Counted from the stretch's first letter, positions 1-7,447 are shown. The stretch: DNA of 7,447 bases from Gammaproteobacteria bacterium (GCA_015494165.1 WGBS01000096.1:1-7447), one strand, 5' to 3'. The notes: generated from the sequence alone by a model not told the origin. A program made the numbers and translations.

Positions 1-389
1 AAGATGTCGGCCAGCAGCCCGCCGCTGAGGCGCAGCTCGCCCGGCCCGATCCCCGGCACGTTCACCACGGGAACCACCCCGCCCACGACCACCGGAAACT
101 GCACCAGCCCCGCCTCGGCCAGCGCCTCGGCCTCCAGGGGCGCGTCGGAGGCGCCGAAGTCCACCGTGCGCTTCTGGATCTGGCGGATGCCGCCACCGGA
201 GCCGATGGACTGGTAGTTGACCTTGACGCCGGTCTCCCTGTGGTAGGCGCTCGCCCACTTGGCGAGCACGGGATAGACGAAGGTGGAGCCCGCCCCGGAG
301 AGCTGGTCCACGGTGCCGGCGGCGGCTGTGGCGAGCGCGGCGCCGGCGAGGAGGACGCTTGCGATCAGGCGCTTGGCACAGGCTTGCAT
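1..389 (-). CDS. pstS: Phosphate ABC transporter periplasmic binding protein PstS (N-terminal part; 3' end off the left edge)
   Basis: PstS binds inorganic phosphate in the periplasm and hands it to the PstCAB membrane transporter. The visible 129 residues start at an ATG with a Sec-type signal peptide: Lys7-Arg8, then a hydrophobic stretch to about residue 24, with likely cleavage after the Ala-rich run. Family motifs follow in order: GAGSTF at 32-37, IGSGGG at 62-67, DFGASDAPL at 77-85 and FPVVVGGVVPVVN at 98-110. In E. coli PstS the Thr-Phe, Ser and Asp of the first three motifs contact phosphate, and here they are Thr36-Phe37, Ser64 and Asp82 or Asp77. A GGAG lies 10 nt before the start. 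The gene has its own promoter with a Pho box in the 79-bp gap after phoR, so it should be induced by PhoB under phosphate starvation. About 210 residues of a typical PstS lie outside the window. Confidence 0.96.
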   Translation of the reverse strand, partial: MQACAKRLIASVLLAGAALATAAAGTVDQLSGAGSTFVYPVLAKWASAYHRETGVKVNYQSIGSGGGIRQIQKRTVDFGASDAPLEAEALAEAGLVQFPVVVGGVVPVVNVPGIGPGELRLSGGLLADI

Positions 390-428
390 GGGTCTCGGTC
401 TCCCGTCGGTCGCTTGCGGACGGGCGTC

Positions 429-462
429 AGTATGGCGCCGCGATGTGACACGAAGATGACAG
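429..462 (-). promoter_or_regulatory. Pho box and -10 element of the pstS promoter
   Basis: On the minus strand, CTGTCAT (462-456), spacer CTTC (455-452) and GTGTCAC (451-445) form two 7-bp direct repeats with 11-bp periodicity. The first matches the enterobacterial PhoB half-site consensus CTGTCAT exactly and the second matches it at 5 of 7 positions. Exactly 10 nt further on is CATACT (434-429), 4 of 6 matches to TATAAT. A Pho box replacing the -35 and ending about 10 nt before the -10 is the known layout of PhoB-activated sigma-70 promoters. The expected start site near 422 gives a leader of roughly 33 nt before the pstS ATG. The box begins 6 nt after the phoR stop codon. Confidence 0.85.
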
Positions 463-468
463 GCCCCT

Positions 469-1797
469 TCAGCCCCCGCCCGCACCGCGGCGCCCGTCGC
501 CGGCGGCGTCCGGGCGCGCGATGCGCTCGGGCGGGAAGTCGCAGCGGAAGGTGCTGCCCTGACCCTGGACGCTCTCGACGCTCAGGGTGGCCTCGTGGCG
601 CGCCAGCACGTGCTTGACGATGGCGAGCCCCAGACCGGTGCCGCCCGTGGCGCGCGAGCGGGCCACGTCCACCCGGTAGAAGCGCTCGGTCAGGCGCGGG
701 ATGTGCTCGGGGGCGATGCCGATGCCGGTGTCGCTCACCGCCAGGTGCGCGCCGGCGGCGTCGTGCCACCAGCGCACACGGATCTCGCCGCCCTCGGGCG
801 TGTACTGCACGGCGTTCACCACGAGGTTGGAGAAGGCGCTCGCCAGCTCGCTCTCGTTGCCCAGCAGCCCCAGGCCCTGCTCGGCGTCCAGGCTGATGCG
901 GTGGCGGCGCGGCCCGCTCAGGGCGCGCGCCTCGGCCACGATGCGCGCGAGCAGGGCGGGGACGTCCACCGCCTCGCGCAGCCGGGGCCGGTGCGCGGCG
1001 TCCTCGGTCTCGAGGCGCGAGAGCATGAGGAGGTCGTCGACGATGCGGCGCATGCGCGCGGCCTGCTCGCGCATGAGGGCGAGGGGGCGCGACCAGCGGC
1101 GCGCGCACGTCTCGTCCTCCTCCAGCGCCTCGAGATAGCCGACCAGCACCGTGACCGGCGTGCGCAGCTCGTGGGAGACGTTGGCCACGAAGTCGCGCCG
1201 CATGGCCTCCAGTTTCTTGAGGCGCGTGACGTCGCGGGCGATGAGGAGGCGCTGGTTGTCGCCGTAGACGATGAGCTGGACCGAGAGCTGCACCGCGTCG
1301 TCCACCGGCGAGGGGATCTCGACAGGCTCGGCCCACTCGCCCCCCTCCAGGTAGCGCACGAAGGCCGGATGGCGCACCAGGTTGTGGATGCGCCGGCCGA
1401 AGTCCTGCGGGGCACGCAGCCCCAGCAGGCGCGCCGCCGCCTCGTTGAGCCACTCGATCTCGCCCGTGTCGCGCAGCACCACGGCGGCATCGGGCATCGC
1501 GGCGGCGGCATCGCGGAAGCGCTCGAGCAGGCCCGCGAGCCGCCGCTTGCGGCTGCGCGAGCGCTGCCGCAGTCGGAAGATGAGCTCGAGCAGCTCGTCC
1601 CACAGGCCCCAGGCGGGGGGCGGATAGATCCCCCGCCCGTCCGCGAGCCAGCGCCGCACCCGCGCCAGGCTCCACAGATGGGCGCCCAGGTAGGCGAGCG
1701 TGGCGAGCCACAGCGCAAGCAGCACGTGGCCCACGGCCGCGCCCACGACCAGCGCGGCGGCCAGCACGCCCGCCACGCGCCAGAGCTCAGCCGCCAC
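469..1797 (-). CDS. phoR: Phosphate regulon sensor histidine kinase PhoR
   Basis: PhoR is the inner-membrane kinase/phosphatase that controls PhoB according to the state of the Pst transporter. The 442-residue product is close to E. coli PhoR (431). Two hydrophobic helices lie at about 6-24 and 25-43, followed by a basic linker (RQRSRSRKRR, 77-86) and a PAS domain at about 92-190. The HisKA segment has the phospho-acceptor His209 in VSHELRTP. The ATPase domain shows an N box (NLVVNAVQY, 324-332), G1 (SDTGIGI, 355-361), F box (ERFYRVD, 371-377) and G2 (GTGLGLAIV, 386-394). There is no sizeable periplasmic loop, as expected for PhoR, which senses through PstB/PhoU. The start is the GTG at 1797, which has GGAG 6 nt upstream; the open frame continues further upstream but only in a shadow of phoB. 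It overlaps phoB by 11 nt, implying translational coupling. The tail after about 428 is Gly/Ala/Arg-rich and probably disordered. Confidence 0.96.
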   Translation of the reverse strand: MAAELWRVAGVLAAALVVGAAVGHVLLALWLATLAYLGAHLWSLARVRRWLADGRGIYPPPAWGLWDELLELIFRLRQRSRSRKRRLAGLLERFRDAAAAMPDAAVVLRDTGEIEWLNEAAARLLGLRAPQDFGRRIHNLVRHPAFVRYLEGGEWAEPVEIPSPVDDAVQLSVQLIVYGDNQRLLIARDVTRLKKLEAMRRDFVANVSHELRTPVTVLVGYLEALEEDETCARRWSRPLALMREQAARMRRIVDDLLMLSRLETEDAAHRPRLREAVDVPALLARIVAEARALSGPRRHRISLDAEQGLGLLGNESELASAFSNLVVNAVQYTPEGGEIRVRWWHDAAGAHLAVSDTGIGIAPEHIPRLTERFYRVDVARSRATGGTGLGLAIVKHVLARHEATLSVESVQGQGSTFRCDFPPERIARPDAAGDGRRGAGGG

Positions 1798-2488
1798 CGC
1801 CGGCTCCGGCCGCGCGCGGGTCGTAGGCGTAGCCCACGCCCCGCACGGTGCGGATGCAGGCCGCGAGCCCGTGGGGCTCCAGGGCCCGTCGCAAGCGCCG
1901 CACGTGCACGTCCACCGTGCGCTCCTCGACCGGCGCGGCGCCCCACACGGCGTCAAGCAGCTGGGCGCGCGTGTAGACCCGCTCCGGACGCGCGGCCAGG
2001 AAGGCGAGCAGATCGAACTCGCGCCGCCCCAGGCGCAGCTCCGCGCCGGCGCGGGTGCGCACGCGGCGGGCGGCGGCGTCCACCGTGAGCGGGCCCTCGG
2101 CCCGTTGCGCACCGGCGCGGCGCAGCACGGCGCGGATGCGCGCGACCAGCTCGCGCGGCGAGAAGGGCTTGGTGACGTAGTCGTCGGCCCCCGTCTCGAG
2201 GGCGCGCACCTTGTCCTCCTCCTCGCCGCGCGCCGTCACCATGATCACCGGCAGCTCGCGCGTGGCCTCGGCGCGCTTCCAGCGCCGCGCGAGCTCGACG
2301 CCGCTCACGCCCGGGAGCATCCAGTCCATGAGCACCAGGTCCGGCAGCCCTCGCTCGGCCAGCGCCGCCTCGGCCTCGCGCGCGTCCGCGGCCCGCAGCG
2401 GCCGCATCCCCGCCCGCTCGAGGGCGAAGGCGAGCATCTCCGCCACCGCGGCGTCGTCCTCCACGATCAGGATGCGCTCCCCCGACAC
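1787..2488 (-). CDS. phoB: Phosphate regulon response regulator PhoB
   Basis: PhoB is an OmpR-family transcription factor that binds Pho boxes when phosphorylated by PhoR. The 233-residue product compares with 229 in E. coli. The receiver domain starts ERILIVEDD, with acidic pocket residues Glu10, Asp11 and Asp12, phospho-acceptor Asp55 in LMDWMLPG, switch Thr85 and Lys107 in TKPFSP. The C-terminal winged helix (about 133-225) has REFDLLAFLA, the recognition-helix region RTVDVHVRRLRRALE and the final hairpin IRTVRGVGYAYDP. The start chosen is the GTG at 2488, four residues before the first beta strand as is usual in PhoB. An in-frame GTG at 2548 would add 20 Arg-rich residues unlike the family. 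No convincing Shine-Dalgarno precedes 2488; the leader there is part of a 7-bp repeat array. The protein ends in an unusual AAGAGGGG tail that carries the phoR ribosome site. A weak Pho box upstream suggests autoregulation. Confidence 0.96.
   Translation of the reverse strand: MSGERILIVEDDAAVAEMLAFALERAGMRPLRAADAREAEAALAERGLPDLVLMDWMLPGVSGVELARRWKRAEATRELPVIMVTARGEEEDKVRALETGADDYVTKPFSPRELVARIRAVLRRAGAQRAEGPLTVDAAARRVRTRAGAELRLGRREFDLLAFLAARPERVYTRAQLLDAVWGAAPVEERTVDVHVRRLRRALEPHGLAACIRTVRGVGYAYDPRAAGAGGGG
1804..1807 (-). promoter_or_regulatory. Shine-Dalgarno of phoR inside the end of phoB
   Basis: GGAG lies 6 nt before the GTG at 1797, within the Gly/Ala-rich last codons of phoB. It is what decides the phoR start, since the frame stays open further upstream without a homologous N-terminus. 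Confidence 0.6.
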
Positions 2489-2494
2489 TGGGAA

Positions 2495-2522
2495 CAGTTT
2501 ACAGCGTGCGGTCCACGGTCGG
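2495..2522 (+). repeat. Degenerate heptamer array, 4 units, beside the phoB start
   Basis: Read on the plus strand, four consecutive 7-mers follow C-A/G-G-T/C-N-N-A/G: CAGTTTA, CAGCGTG, CGGTCCA, CGGTCGG. A fifth, more diverged unit (CGGACGC) may follow. The array begins 6 nt upstream of the phoB GTG and so occupies the place where its ribosome site would be. It faces a second array of opposite orientation at the other end of the same intergenic gap. Confidence 0.55.
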
Positions 2523-2564
2523 CGGACGCGGCGCCCTGCCCGGAGCACCCGCCGGTCACCGCCC

Positions 2565-2598
2565 GTTCTACGCCGCGGACGTTACCGCAGCGTTACGG
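2565..2598 (-). promoter_or_regulatory. Candidate Pho-box promoter of phoB
   Basis: On the minus strand CCGTAAC (2598-2592), GCTG (2591-2588) and CGGTAAC (2587-2581) are 7-bp direct repeats with the 11-bp periodicity of a Pho box. Each half matches CTGTCAT at only 4 of 7 positions (C1, G3, T4, A6). After exactly 10 nt comes TAGAAC (2570-2565), 4 of 6 matches to a -10. The same geometry is seen at the clear pstS box in this window. A start near 2558 would give a 70-nt leader. PhoB autoregulation is known in enterobacteria, and that it occurs here is inferred. Confidence 0.42.
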
Positions 2599-2642
2599 GG
2601 CAGGACCGCCTCCTCCGCCCTTGCGCGAGCCAGCGCTCCCGG

Positions 2643-2657
2643 AGGTGCCCGGCACCT
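2643..2657 (-). other. Short GC hairpin after the stress-protein gene
   Basis: AGGTGC and GCACCT form a perfect 6-bp stem with a 3-nt loop, 37 nt after the stop codon of the universal stress protein gene. It could end or protect the operon transcript. No T-run follows on the minus strand, so it is not a standard intrinsic terminator. Confidence 0.3.
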
Positions 2658-2661
2658 GCCC

Positions 2662-2682
2662 TCCACCGTGCACCGTCAACCG
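2662..2682 (-). repeat. Degenerate heptamer array, 3 units, after the stress-protein gene
   Basis: Read on the minus strand, three tandem 7-mers CGGTTGA, CGGTGCA and CGGTGGA share CGGT-N-N-A exactly. The array starts 11 nt after the stop codon of the upstream gene. It is the opposite-facing partner of the array at 2495-2522. Confidence 0.65.
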
Positions 2683-2693
2683 TCCGCTTCGGA

Positions 2694-3134
2694 TCAGCCG
2701 ATGCGCACGGCGAGCACGTCGCAGCGGGCGCTGTGGAGCACGGCGTCGGCCGTCGAGCCGAGCAGCCGCGTCAGGCCGCGGCGCCCGTGGGAGCCGATGA
2801 CGATGAGGTCGGCGCCGGCCTCCTCGGCCAGCCGCACCACGTCGCTGCGCGGGTGCCCCCATTCGGCGCGCAGGTGCGCCTCGCGCGCGCCCAGGCGTCC
2901 GGCAAGCTCCTCCAGCCGCGCGCGCGCCGCCGCCAGCAGCTCCTGCTCGTCCGGCAGCCAGTCCGGAGCCACCACGGGCTCGTAGCCGAGGTCCAGGGGC
3001 GGCACGTACTCGAGGACGTGGAGGAAGGTCAGCTCGGCCTCGTAGCGCCGGGCGAGGTCGAGGGCCCGGCCGGCGACGGGGTCGGTCGCCTCGGAGAAGT
3101 CGACGGCTGCGAGCACGTGGCGGTAGTGGGTCAT
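2694..3134 (-). CDS. Universal stress protein (UspA family)
   Basis: This is a single-domain Usp protein of 146 residues, the usual length. It is cytoplasmic and has the alpha/beta nucleotide-binding fold. The N-terminus has the family pattern YRHVLAAVDFS, with Asp12 at the end of the first strand. The C-terminal motif GSHGRRGLTRLLGST (114-128) is the phosphate-binding loop, followed by the last-strand signature CDVLAVR. The loop has eight residues between the two glycine motifs instead of the nine of the classical G-2X-G-9X-G-S/T ATP-binding form, so ATP binding is likely but not assured. Its ATG overlaps the stop of the E1 beta gene by 4 nt (ATGA), and a strong GGAGGTGA lies inside the last codons of that gene. 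Its role is not stated by the sequence; the coupling suggests it is made together with the dehydrogenase. Confidence 0.94.
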   Translation of the reverse strand: MTHYRHVLAAVDFSEATDPVAGRALDLARRYEAELTFLHVLEYVPPLDLGYEPVVAPDWLPDEQELLAAARARLEELAGRLGAREAHLRAEWGHPRSDVVRLAEEAGADLIVIGSHGRRGLTRLLGSTADAVLHSARCDVLAVRIG

Positions 3135-4219
3135 GTGCGCTCACCTCCGGCACGCGGGGCGGGAGCCGCTGCGGGCCGCTCGCGGCCGAGCAGGCGCCGC
3201 ACCGCCGCCACCACCCGCCCCGCGTCCGGGATGGAGGCGGCCTCCAGCTTGCCATTGTAAGGGGTCGGCACGTCCTCGCCGGCCACGCGCAGCACCGGGG
3301 CGTCGAGGTCGAAGAAGGCCGCCTCCCCGACGGCCGCGGCGATCTCGGCGCCGGCCCCGCCGAAGCGGCAGTCCTCCTCCACCACCACCAGGCGGTGGGT
3401 GCGCCGCACCGACTCGAGGAGCAGCGGCAGGTCGATGGGACGGAGGCTGCGCAGGTCGATCACCTCCGCCTCGATCCCCTCGCGCGCGAGCGCCTCGGCG
3501 GCCTCGAGCGAGACCCCCACCATGCGGTGCCAGGCGACGAGCGTCACGTCGCGCCCGCGCCGGCGCACCGCCGCGGCGTGCATGGGCGGCGGCGGGGCGT
3601 CGGGGTCGAAGGGCCCCTTCTCGAAGTAGAGCAGCTCGTGCTCGAGGACCACGACGGGATCGTCGGCCTCGATCGCCTGGAGGAGCTGCCAGTAGGCGTC
3701 CTGCGGCGTGCCCGGCGCCACGATGCGCAGCCCCGGCACGTTGAGCAGCGTGTGCTCGAGGCGCTGGGAGTGCTGCGCCGCGAGCTGGCGCGCCACCCCG
3801 CCCGGGGTGCGCACGACGAGCGGCACGGTGAGCTGGCCGCCCGACATGTAGCGCAGCTTGGCCGCCATGTTGATGATGGCGTCGAGGGCGAGCAGCGCGA
3901 AGTTCACGGTCATGATCTCGACCACGGGCCGCCCGCCCACCAGCGCCGCCCCCACGCCGAGGCCGGTGAAGCTGTTCTCGGAGATGGGGGTGTCGCGCAC
4001 GCGCCACTCGCCGTACTTCGCGTAGAGGCCCTGGGTGACGCGGTAGCTGCCGCCGTAGAGGCCCACGTCCTCGCCGATGACGAAGACCGATTCGTCGCGG
4101 GCCATCGCCCGGTCGAGGGCGATGTTGAGCGCCTCCCAGGTCATGAGCTCGGGGCGCGGCTCGGCCGGCGCCACGAGCCCCAGATTGCCTCCCTCCCGCT
4201 TGCGCCGGCTCCCCGTCAT
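3131..4219 (-). CDS. pdhB: Pyruvate dehydrogenase-type E1 component, beta subunit
   Basis: E1 beta pairs with E1 alpha as an alpha2-beta2 thiamine-diphosphate enzyme that decarboxylates a 2-oxo acid and passes the acyl group to lipoyl-E2. The product has 362 residues. A transketolase-like pyrimidine-binding domain covers about 25-200, with IGEDVG at 48-53 (Glu50 in the place of the Glu that activates the cofactor), SENSFTGLGVGAAL at 80-93 and GGVARQLAAQHSQ at 140-152. A transketolase C-terminal domain covers about 215-345, with VIDLRSLRPID and EDVPTPYNGKLE. The start is the ATG at 4219, whose A-T-G-A overlaps the E1 alpha stop and which has AAGGG 7 nt upstream. Met26 at 4144 would match the usual family N-terminus more closely but lacks a ribosome site. 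The C-terminal 15 residues are Ala/Pro/Arg-rich. Substrate cannot be fixed: pyruvate is most likely, acetoin or branched-chain oxo acids are possible. Confidence 0.92.
   Translation of the reverse strand: MTGSRRKREGGNLGLVAPAEPRPELMTWEALNIALDRAMARDESVFVIGEDVGLYGGSYRVTQGLYAKYGEWRVRDTPISENSFTGLGVGAALVGGRPVVEIMTVNFALLALDAIINMAAKLRYMSGGQLTVPLVVRTPGGVARQLAAQHSQRLEHTLLNVPGLRIVAPGTPQDAYWQLLQAIEADDPVVVLEHELLYFEKGPFDPDAPPPPMHAAAVRRRGRDVTLVAWHRMVGVSLEAAEALAREGIEAEVIDLRSLRPIDLPLLLESVRRTHRLVVVEEDCRFGGAGAEIAAAVGEAAFFDLDAPVLRVAGEDVPTPYNGKLEAASIPDAGRVVAAVRRLLGRERPAAAPAPRAGGERT
3141..3148 (-). promoter_or_regulatory. Strong Shine-Dalgarno of the stress-protein gene within the E1 beta gene
   Basis: GGAGGTGA is encoded in the Gly-Gly-Glu codons just before the E1 beta stop. 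The GGAGG core is 9 nt from the ATG. It is the best ribosome site in the window and fixes the start at 3134, suggesting efficient coupled translation. Confidence 0.8.
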
Positions 4220-5214
4220 CGCGCTGCCCTTCGGGCGGGGATCTCGGGAGAGTAAAGGTCCACCGGCTGCACGTAGACGTCGCGGTGGAGCTCGGCCGGC
4301 TCGGGCGCCTGCTCGGCGTGGCGCACGGCGGCCTCCACCGCCTCGCGCGCGCGCGTCTCGATCGCCTCGACCTCCTCCTCGCTCACCCAGCCCTCCGCCA
4401 GCGCCCGGCGCCTGAGCCCCTCGACCGGGTCGCGCGCGCGCAGCTCCGCCAGCTCGAGCGCGGAACGGTAGGCGTCGGCATCGGCCATCGAGTGGCCGCG
4501 GAAGCGGTAGGTCTCGCACTCGAGGAGATAGGGCCCGTTGCCCGCGCGCACGTGGCGCAGGGCATCGCGCGTGGCCTCGTGGACGGCGAGCACGTCCATG
4601 CCGTCGACGCGGCGCGCCTCCATGCCGTAGGCGCAGGCGCGCCGCCAGACCTCGGCCACCGCCGAGTGGCGGTGGATCTCGGTGCCGATCTGGTAGTGGT
4701 TGTTCTCGCAGACGAACAGCACCGGAAGCTTCCACAGCGCCGCCATGTTGAGCGACTCGTGGAAGGTGCCCTGGTTGACGGCGCCGTCGCCGAAGTAGCA
4801 CAGCACGGCGTCGGGCTCGCCGTTCATCGCCAGCCAGTAGCCGACGCCGATGGCGACGGAGAAGGTCTCGCCGACGATGGCGTAGCCGCCGAGGAAGCGA
4901 CGCTCGGCGTCGAAGAGGTGCATGGAGCCGCCGTAGCCGCGCGAGCAGCCCGTGGCCTTGCCGAAGAGCTCGGCCATGACCGCCTCCGGCGGCGTGCCGC
5001 GCACCAGCGCGTGCACGTGCTCGCGGTAGGTGCTCACGACGTAGTCGCCGGGGTCTGCGGCGCGCAGCGTCCCCACCGCCACCGCCTCCTCGCCCGGGTA
5101 GAGGTGCAGGAAGCCCGCGATGCGCCCGAGGGCGTACTGCTCGGCCGCGGCCTGCTCGAACAGCCGCGCCAGCACCATGTCGTAGAGGAGCTGGCGTATC
5201 AGGTCGCGTCGCAT
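4216..5214 (-). CDS. pdhA: Pyruvate dehydrogenase-type E1 component, alpha subunit
   Basis: This subunit carries the diphosphate-binding half of the E1 thiamine-diphosphate site. The 332 residues match the usual 320-360 of heterotetrameric E1 alpha. Motifs in order: GFLHLYPGEEAVAVG (34-48), the STYREHVHAL loop (61-70), GYGGSMHLF (93-101) and the thiamine-diphosphate motif from GDG (142-144) to NN (171-172). The loop YRFRGHSMADADAY (236-249) contains the conserved His241. FLGGYAIVGE at 107-116 replaces the GGHGIVG common in many bacterial E1s and resembles the FLGGFAFIGE type known from cyanobacterial and plastid PdhA. The start is the ATG at 5214, giving the usual N-terminus about 30 residues before the IAGFLHLY motif, but no Shine-Dalgarno precedes it. 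A GGCCGGCC palindrome and a 7-bp repeat array occupy the leader. It is first in an operon with E1 beta and a Usp gene; E2 and E3 are not nearby. Confidence 0.93.
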   Translation of the reverse strand: MRRDLIRQLLYDMVLARLFEQAAAEQYALGRIAGFLHLYPGEEAVAVGTLRAADPGDYVVSTYREHVHALVRGTPPEAVMAELFGKATGCSRGYGGSMHLFDAERRFLGGYAIVGETFSVAIGVGYWLAMNGEPDAVLCYFGDGAVNQGTFHESLNMAALWKLPVLFVCENNHYQIGTEIHRHSAVAEVWRRACAYGMEARRVDGMDVLAVHEATRDALRHVRAGNGPYLLECETYRFRGHSMADADAYRSALELAELRARDPVEGLRRRALAEGWVSEEEVEAIETRAREAVEAAVRHAEQAPEPAELHRDVYVQPVDLYSPEIPARRAAR

Positions 5215-5224
5215 GGCCGGCCGG

Positions 5225-5259
5225 CAGTCTACGGCTTACGGCCTACGGCACACGGCACG
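5225..5259 (+). repeat. Degenerate heptamer array, 5 units, beside the pdhA start
   Basis: On the plus strand five tandem 7-mers CAGTCTA, CGGCTTA, CGGCCTA, CGGCACA and CGGCACG follow C-A/G-G-T/C-N-N-A/G. The array begins 10 nt upstream of the pdhA ATG. It faces the array at 5285-5319 across a 25-bp spacer. Confidence 0.7.
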
Positions 5260-5306
5260 GCCGTGACCGCGTCCCGCCCCTTCCCCCACCGTGCACCGTG
5301 CGCCGT
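5245..5306 (-). other. Potential hairpin in the clpB-pdhA gap
   Basis: In the minus-strand transcript ACGGCGCACGG (5306-5296) can pair with CCGUGUGCCGU (5255-5245) over 11 bp with one G-U wobble, leaving a 40-nt loop. The loop also contains part of the 10-bp palindrome CACGGCCGTG (5256-5265). The stem arises because the two heptamer arrays are opposed. It lies 17 nt after the clpB stop, where it could act as a transcript end or stabiliser. No U-run follows, so intrinsic termination is doubtful. Confidence 0.4.
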
Positions 5307-5319
5307 CACCTGTAAACCG
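5285..5319 (-). repeat. Degenerate heptamer array, 5 units, after clpB
   Basis: On the minus strand five tandem 7-mers CGGTTTA, CAGGTGA, CGGCGCA, CGGTGCA and CGGTGGG begin 4 nt after the clpB stop codon. Aligned unit by unit with the opposed array at 5225-5259 they agree at 23 of 35 positions. The CGGTGCA unit is also present in the array at 2662-2682. Confidence 0.7.
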
Positions 5320-5323
5320 CGCC

Positions 5324-7447
<2,124 letters not shown>

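Noticed and set aside
391..402. Tandem GGTCTC-GGTCTC just upstream of the pstS start.
   Set aside because: Only two 6-bp copies, not in the 7-bp phase of the other arrays. Probably chance, or part of the weak ribosome-site context.
2486..2512. CTGTAAACTGTT on the minus strand just before the phoB start, resembling Pho-box half-sites.
   Set aside because: The two CTGT copies are 7 bp apart, not 11, and fall in phase with the heptamer array, which explains them better.
595..2800. Long plus-strand open frames opposite phoR and phoB (595-2088, 1700-2800).
   Set aside because: They run through opposite genes and the intergenic gap without regard to gene boundaries and encode low-complexity Ala/Arg/Pro/His-rich sequence. 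They are GC-driven artefacts.
4144..4219. Shorter E1 beta starting at Met26 (4144).
   Set aside because: No ribosome site there. The upstream ATG has a weak one and the same ATGA overlap seen at the next gene junction. The shorter form remains possible because it fits the family N-terminus.
3131..5214. Acetoin dehydrogenase or branched-chain oxo-acid dehydrogenase instead of pyruvate dehydrogenase.
   Set aside because: Not excluded, but no aco or bkd neighbour is present. Pyruvate-type E1 is the most economical call.
5215..5222. GGCCGGCC palindrome immediately upstream of the pdhA ATG as an operator.
   Set aside because: An 8-bp GC palindrome is common at this base composition and no second copy or known operator pattern supports it.

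Overview
This window comes from a very GC-rich bacterium, and every gene I can support lies on the minus strand. Almost all third codon positions are G or C. The phoB-phoR-pstS arrangement, a PhoR with two N-terminal membrane helices and a PAS domain, and classical Pho boxes all point to Proteobacteria, most likely a GC-rich gammaproteobacterium. I cannot name a genus from the sequence.

Reading in the direction of transcription (right to left): the window opens inside clpB, a ClpB/Hsp104 disaggregase missing its N-terminal part at the right edge (5324-7447). A 109-bp gap with two opposed arrays of a degenerate 7-bp repeat follows. Next comes a tight three-gene operon: pyruvate-dehydrogenase-type E1 alpha (4216-5214), E1 beta (3131-4219) and a universal stress protein (2694-3134), each junction being a 4-nt ATGA overlap. 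No E2 or E3 gene is present. A 205-bp gap again has the 7-bp repeat at both ends and a candidate Pho-box promoter in the middle. It leads into phoB (1787-2488) and phoR (469-1797), which overlap by 11 nt. A 79-bp gap with a near-canonical Pho box precedes pstS (389 down to the left edge, 3' end missing).

Functionally there are three blocks: protein disaggregation (ClpB), entry of 2-oxo acid carbon into acyl-CoA coupled to a stress protein (E1 alpha/beta plus Usp), and phosphate-starvation sensing and uptake (PhoR, PhoB, PstS). The phosphate block looks self-consistent. PhoR would phosphorylate PhoB, which would bind the box before pstS and probably a weaker one before phoB itself.

The least ordinary items are the heptanucleotide repeat arrays, which form opposed pairs in the two larger intergenic gaps and sit next to start codons lacking Shine-Dalgarno sequences, and an abrupt change of codon use inside clpB near 7250. 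I see no clear mobile element, CRISPR array, RNA gene or novel multi-gene system.
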